From Quadrisphaera sp. DSM 44207 (lineage in GTDB: Bacteria > Actinomycetota > Actinomycetes > Actinomycetales > Quadrisphaeraceae), in NCBI RefSeq assembly GCF_900101335.1, contig NZ_FNKA01000001.1, positions 992,001-1,056,000 on the forward strand: DNA of 64,000 nucleotides, given 5' to 3'. A program made the translations under genes and the position numbers. Each line of letters begins with the position of its first letter. Within the stretch, counting starts at the first letter, position 1. The notes under the pieces are model-generated. The model was not told where the DNA came from. It searched no databases and was given only the letters and a program-made list of their open reading frames with translations. Of the stretch, positions 61,371 to 64,000 are shown piece after piece.

Positions 61371-61937
61371 GTGGGTGAGGGCGTCGAGCTGGAGGAGACC
61401 GCCCGACGGCGGCTGCGCACGCTGCGGCAGGCCCGGGGGTGGACCCTGGACGACCTGGCGGCCCGCGCGCACCTCGGCGCGTCGACGATCAGCCGGATCG
61501 AGACCGGGCAGCGCCGGCTCGCCGTCGACCAGCTCGTCACGCTGGCCCGGGCGCTCGACGTCACCGTCGACGAGCTGCTCGCCGACGACGACGGCGACGA
61601 CGTGGTGATCCGCCCGACGCCGTCCGGGGACGGTGGCGCGGTGTGGATGCTCACCCGGCACGACGACCCGTCGGGCCGCGTCGTCGCCAAGCTGCGCGTG
61701 CCCGCGAGCACGAGCGCCGAGCCCGAGCGCAGGGTCCACCCCGGCCGCGACTGGTTCTACGTCCTCACCGGCACGGTCCGGCTCGTCCTGGGTGGGCGCG
61801 AGCACGTCGTCGCGGCGGGCGAGGCGGCGTCGTTCAGCACCATGACCCCGCACTGCGTCGTCGGCGTCGGCGGGCCCGCGGAGATCCTCACGATCCTCGA
61901 CGGCCACGGCGAACGCGCCCACCTGGACGCTCCCTGA
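61371..61937 (+). CDS. XRE-cupin transcription regulator
   Basis: A 188-residue regulator with an XRE helix-turn-helix at about 10-65 (RRLRTLRQARGWTLDDLAARAHLGASTISRIETGQRRLAV) and a C-terminal cupin (HPGRDWFYVLTGTVRLVLGGREHVVAAGEAASFSTMTPH) with metal-binding His residues. Such proteins usually regulate neighbouring enzymes in response to a small ligand bound in the cupin. The most likely target is the methyltransferase gene 78 bases downstream, or itself. Leaderless GTG start. Confidence 0.88.
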   Translation: MGEGVELEETARRRLRTLRQARGWTLDDLAARAHLGASTISRIETGQRRLAVDQLVTLARALDVTVDELLADDDGDDVVIRPTPSGDGGAVWMLTRHDDPSGRVVAKLRVPASTSAEPERRVHPGRDWFYVLTGTVRLVLGGREHVVAAGEAASFSTMTPHCVVGVGGPAEILTILDGHGERAHLDAP

Positions 61938-62015
61938 CCTGCCGGCTTGCCAGCATCGCGAGGGCGCTTGCAGGCACGGGTCGCGGTGCCGATGCTCGTC
62001 GGCAGGAGGTGCGAC

Positions 62016-62744
62016 ATGAGCGAGCACGAGCAGGACGACGACGCCACCGGCGATGACCGCCCGGCCTCCGGTGAGTTCGGCGCCGAGTACTGGGAGGAGC
62101 GGTACCGCCGCGGCGAGCCCACGAGCACGCACGGCCCGAGCCCGTCGCTGGTCGCGGAGGCCGGCCCGCTCGCGCCGGGGCTGGCCCTGGACGCGGGCTG
62201 CGGACGCGGCGCCGACGCGGTCTGGCTCGCCTCCCGCGGCTGGCGCGTCACCGCCGTCGACGTCTCCGCCGCCGCGCTGGCGCACGCGCAGGACGCCGCC
62301 CGCGCCGCCGGGCAGGACGTCGCGGACCGGATCGAGCGGGTCCGTGCCGACCTGACCGCCTGGAGCCCCGGCGAGCGCCGGTTCGACCTCGTCACCTCCT
62401 CCTACGTCCACGTGCCCGGGCCCGCGGAGGACCTGTTCGCCCGGCTCGCGTCCTGGGTCGCGCCCGGGGGCACGCTGCTCGTCGTCGGCCACGACGGCGG
62501 ACCGGGCACCGGAGCCGGCGACCACGGGCACGGCAGTCACGGGCACGGTGGTCACGGGCACGCGCACCCGCCCGGCGCGCGGATCCGGGCGGAGCAGGTC
62601 ACGGCCGGTCTGCCCGAGGACGAGTGGGAGGTCCTCGTCGCGGAGCCCAGGACGCACGTGGTCCAGCGACCCGACGGCGCAGGCGCCGTTCCGCTCGACG
62701 ACGTCGTCGTCCGCGCGCGGCGGATCGGCCCACCGCGGCGCTGA
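62016..62744 (+). CDS. SAM-dependent methyltransferase with a His-rich loop
   Basis: A 242-residue class I methyltransferase: WEERYRRGEPTSTHGPSPSL at the start (as in TehB/thiopurine-type enzymes), motif I LALDAGCGRGADAVWLASRGW, acidic VTAVDVSAAAL, FDLVTSSYVHV and WVAPGGTLLVVGHDGG. After this comes an insertion rich in Gly and His, about 18 residues with seven His (repeats of HGHG/GHGH), before ARIRAEQVTAGLPEDEWEVL. The substrate may be a metalloid oxyanion or a small thiol; this is inferred. GGCAGGAGG precedes ATG 62016. Confidence 0.82.
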   Translation: MSEHEQDDDATGDDRPASGEFGAEYWEERYRRGEPTSTHGPSPSLVAEAGPLAPGLALDAGCGRGADAVWLASRGWRVTAVDVSAAALAHAQDAARAAGQDVADRIERVRADLTAWSPGERRFDLVTSSYVHVPGPAEDLFARLASWVAPGGTLLVVGHDGGPGTGAGDHGHGSHGHGGHGHAHPPGARIRAEQVTAGLPEDEWEVLVAEPRTHVVQRPDGAGAVPLDDVVVRARRIGPPRR

Positions 62745-62763
62745 CCGCGAGCCTGCCGGTCGC

Positions 62764-62781
62764 TGTTCGGTACAGTGAACA
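62764..62781. promoter_or_regulatory. Operator/promoter TGTTC-GGTACAGT-GAACA upstream of an XRE gene
   Basis: Perfect 5-bp inverted arms enclosing the -10 hexamer TACAGT (62771-62776). ATG 62783 follows at the leaderless spacing of 6 bases. The layout suggests repression by the adjacent XRE protein. Confidence 0.55.
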
Positions 62782-62782
62782 C

Positions 62783-62866
62783 ATGGTTCATCGCCGACGT
62801 CAGGTGCCTGCCGAGCCGCTCGCTGGTCCCGCGGCGTGTCGACGCCGGCGAGCCCGTGGTCGCTGA
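62783..62866 (+). CDS. Possible leaderless 27-aa Arg-rich leader peptide
   Basis: An ORF starting at the ATG that directly follows the TACAGT promoter and ending 104 bases before the XRE gene. The product (MVHRRRQVPAEPLAG...) is very Arg-rich. It could be a regulatory uORF or an accident. There is no homology evidence. Confidence 0.25.
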   Translation: MVHRRRQVPAEPLAGPAACRRRRARGR

Positions 62867-62970
62867 GGCGGCCGACGGCCCGGGCGCCTGGCAGCTGCGG
62901 GTCGAGCAGGAGGTGAGCGTCGAGAGGGACGCTTCCGCGTCGCCTGCACCGCCGGGCACCGGCCGCTCTC

Positions 62971-63636
62971 GTGAGTGACCGGACCGATCCTCCTCGGGTG
63001 GCGGACGGTGAGGCTGGACGGCGCGCACGCCGCACCGGCCCGGCGTCCAGCGCCGCCTCGACGGCGGTGGGCGCTCAGATCCGGCGCCGGCGCGAGCAGC
63101 GCGGGATGAGCGCGGCCGAGCTGGCCCGGCGCGCTGGGATCAGCAAAGCCACCCTCTCCGGGCTGGAGGCCGGGAGCGGCAATCCCACGATCGACACCCT
63201 GGACGCGATCGCGGTCGCGCTGAGCATCCCGCTGACCGACCTGCTGGCCCGGCCCACCAGCGCCGGACCGGTGCTCGTCCCAGCCACCCCGCCGAACACC
63301 GACGGGCCGACCCGGGAGCTGCTGCGCCGGATCAGCAGCGGGCACAGCCTGGAGCTGTGGCGCCTGCGCATGCCAGCCCGCACCCATCTGCACGGGGTGC
63401 CGCACGCTCCGGGCACCGTCGAGCACCTGCTGGTCGCCGCCGGCCACCTGAGCGCCGGGCCGAGCGGGGCCCTGCGCGCCCTGGGTCCTGGTGACCTGCT
63501 CGCCTTCGCCGGCGACAGCGCGCACGAGTACCGCACCGGCGAGGTGGACGTCGACGTCACCGTGGTGATCACCGCTCCGGTCCTCGACCGACCCGCACCC
63601 CCCACCGCCCTGACCGCTCACCCCTCCCGTCCCTGA
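62971..63636 (+). CDS. XRE-family regulator with C-terminal cupin-like domain
   Basis: A 221-residue protein with an N-terminal Arg-rich stretch, an XRE helix-turn-helix at about 30-88 (AQIRRRREQRGMSAAELARRAGISKATLSGLEAGSGNPTI) and a cupin-like C-terminus (MPARTHLHGVPHAPGTVEHLLVAAGHLSAGP; GDLLAFAGDSAHEYRTGEVDV). This two-domain type is commonly found beside LysE/RhtB exporters and is thought to sense the exported amino acid. GTG 62971 is assumed as start. The gene lies about 190 bases after its likely promoter. Confidence 0.82.
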   Translation: MSDRTDPPRVADGEAGRRARRTGPASSAASTAVGAQIRRRREQRGMSAAELARRAGISKATLSGLEAGSGNPTIDTLDAIAVALSIPLTDLLARPTSAGPVLVPATPPNTDGPTRELLRRISSGHSLELWRLRMPARTHLHGVPHAPGTVEHLLVAAGHLSAGPSGALRALGPGDLLAFAGDSAHEYRTGEVDVDVTVVITAPVLDRPAPPTALTAHPSRP

Positions 63637-63646
63637 GGAGCCCGCG

Positions 63647-64000
63647 ATGTCCCTGGCCGCCGCCGCACCCCTGCTCGCAGCGTGGATCCTCGCGGTGGTC
63701 AGCCCGGGCCCGGACTTCCTGGTGGTGCTGCGCACCGCCTCGACCCGCTCCCGCGCCGCCGGCCTGCTCGCCGGGCTCGGCGTGGTCACCGGCATCGCGT
63801 GCTGGGCGGTCGCGGCCCTGGTCGGCATCAGCGCCCTGCTGGAGCGCCACGAGGACCTGTACACCGCCCTGCGTCTGCTGGGGGCCGTGGTCCTGATCGG
63901 ATTCGGCGTGACCACCCTGGCCGGCGCCTGGCGCGGTCCCACCGGCACCCCCGGGGAGGCAGGCGCCGGTGCTGCCGGCTCGCCCGGCGAAGGCTCGGTG
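63647..64000 (+). CDS. LysE/RhtB-family amino-acid exporter, 3' end missing
   Basis: The first 118 codons of a LysE-type exporter. The N-terminus MSLAAAAPLLAAWILAVVSPGPDFLVVLRTA carries the family motif SPGPDFL at the end of helix 1, followed by LLAGLGVVTGIACWAVAALVGIS and LLGAVVLIGFGVTTLAGA. The gene runs off the window. GAGGAG precedes ATG 63647, 10 bases after the XRE gene, so the regulator and exporter form one unit. Exports amino acids or analogues; the substrate is unknown. Confidence 0.88.
   Translation, partial: MSLAAAAPLLAAWILAVVSPGPDFLVVLRTASTRSRAAGLLAGLGVVTGIACWAVAALVGISALLERHEDLYTALRLLGAVVLIGFGVTTLAGAWRGPTGTPGEAGAGAAGSPGEGSV

Noticed and set aside
62775-62978. 67-codon ORF (MNTWFIADVRCLPS...) before the XRE gene
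   Set aside because: It has no ribosome site, its GTG is inside the promoter/operator, and it overlaps the XRE start in another frame. The leaderless ATG 62783 is in a different frame.

Overview
The window is about 75% G+C with almost contiguous coding, frequent GTG starts and repeated 4-bp stop/start overlaps (GTGA). The gene content is typical of a free-living actinomycete: WhiB, a GlxR-type Crp, PonA2, DUF4177, DUF5063, DUF1360 and a RamB-type regulator. Gene order from the epoxide-hydrolase-like gene to the metallophosphoesterase (1.5-12.2 kb) matches the Mycobacterium tuberculosis ephE-marP-nudix-nth-crp-MBL-ridA-whiB4-ponA2-phosphoesterase block. The added chemoreceptor and polyhydroxyalkanoate (PHA) genes point loosely to Kineosporiales (Kineococcus/Quadrisphaera-like). 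That placement is a guess. There is no sign of an IS, prophage, integron or CRISPR.

Layout. 0-12.3 kb: nhaA (cut by the window edge), a small membrane protein, then the conserved envelope/repair/regulation block, ending with yqeY, a phosphoesterase and tRNA-Pro(CGG). 12.4-23.7 kb: an SDR and a hydrolase, then a full PHA module with depolymerase, two reductases, two granule proteins, an XRE regulator, synthase PhaC, PhaB and thiolase PhaA. It is followed by acetyl-CoA synthetase, so acetate to acetyl-CoA to acetoacetyl-CoA to 3-hydroxybutyryl-CoA to polymer is covered in one place. 23.8-30.2 kb: asd and lysC (with an internal start for a beta subunit), DUF5063, recR, dnaX, the SRP RNA and tRNA-Ser(GGA). 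30.2-40.8 kb: small conserved proteins, a VOC protein, an orphan chemoreceptor, tRNA-Ser(CGA), tadA with its partner, upp, a SigF-family sigma factor with its own-type promoters, a baeRF/Vms1-like protein, and an unusual DNA-glycosylase-like fusion. 40.8-47.7 kb: an MFS exporter and a complete tripartite tricarboxylate transporter (tctCBA) with a GntR regulator and a TcuA-like flavoprotein. These are linked by shared operator-like sequences. 47.8-50.2 kb: two TasA/camelysin-like secreted proteins followed by a SipW-type signal peptidase that itself carries a copy of the substrate signal region plus a fibronectin-like domain. 50.3-55.1 kb: glyoxylate shunt (aceB, aceA) with a divergent RamB-type regulator. 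55.1-61.3 kb: the whole fructose PTS (ptsH, fruA, fruK, fruR, divergent ptsI) with one palindromic control region. 61.3-64 kb: two XRE-cupin type regulators, a methyltransferase with a His-rich loop and a LysE exporter cut by the window end.

Taken together, much of the window is carbon-overflow and acetate metabolism (acs, PHA, glyoxylate shunt, tricarboxylate uptake, fructose PTS), each unit with its own local regulator and visible operator. The most novel-looking item is the signal peptidase-substrate fusion at 49.2-50.2 kb. No intergenic stretch exceeds about 300 bases.
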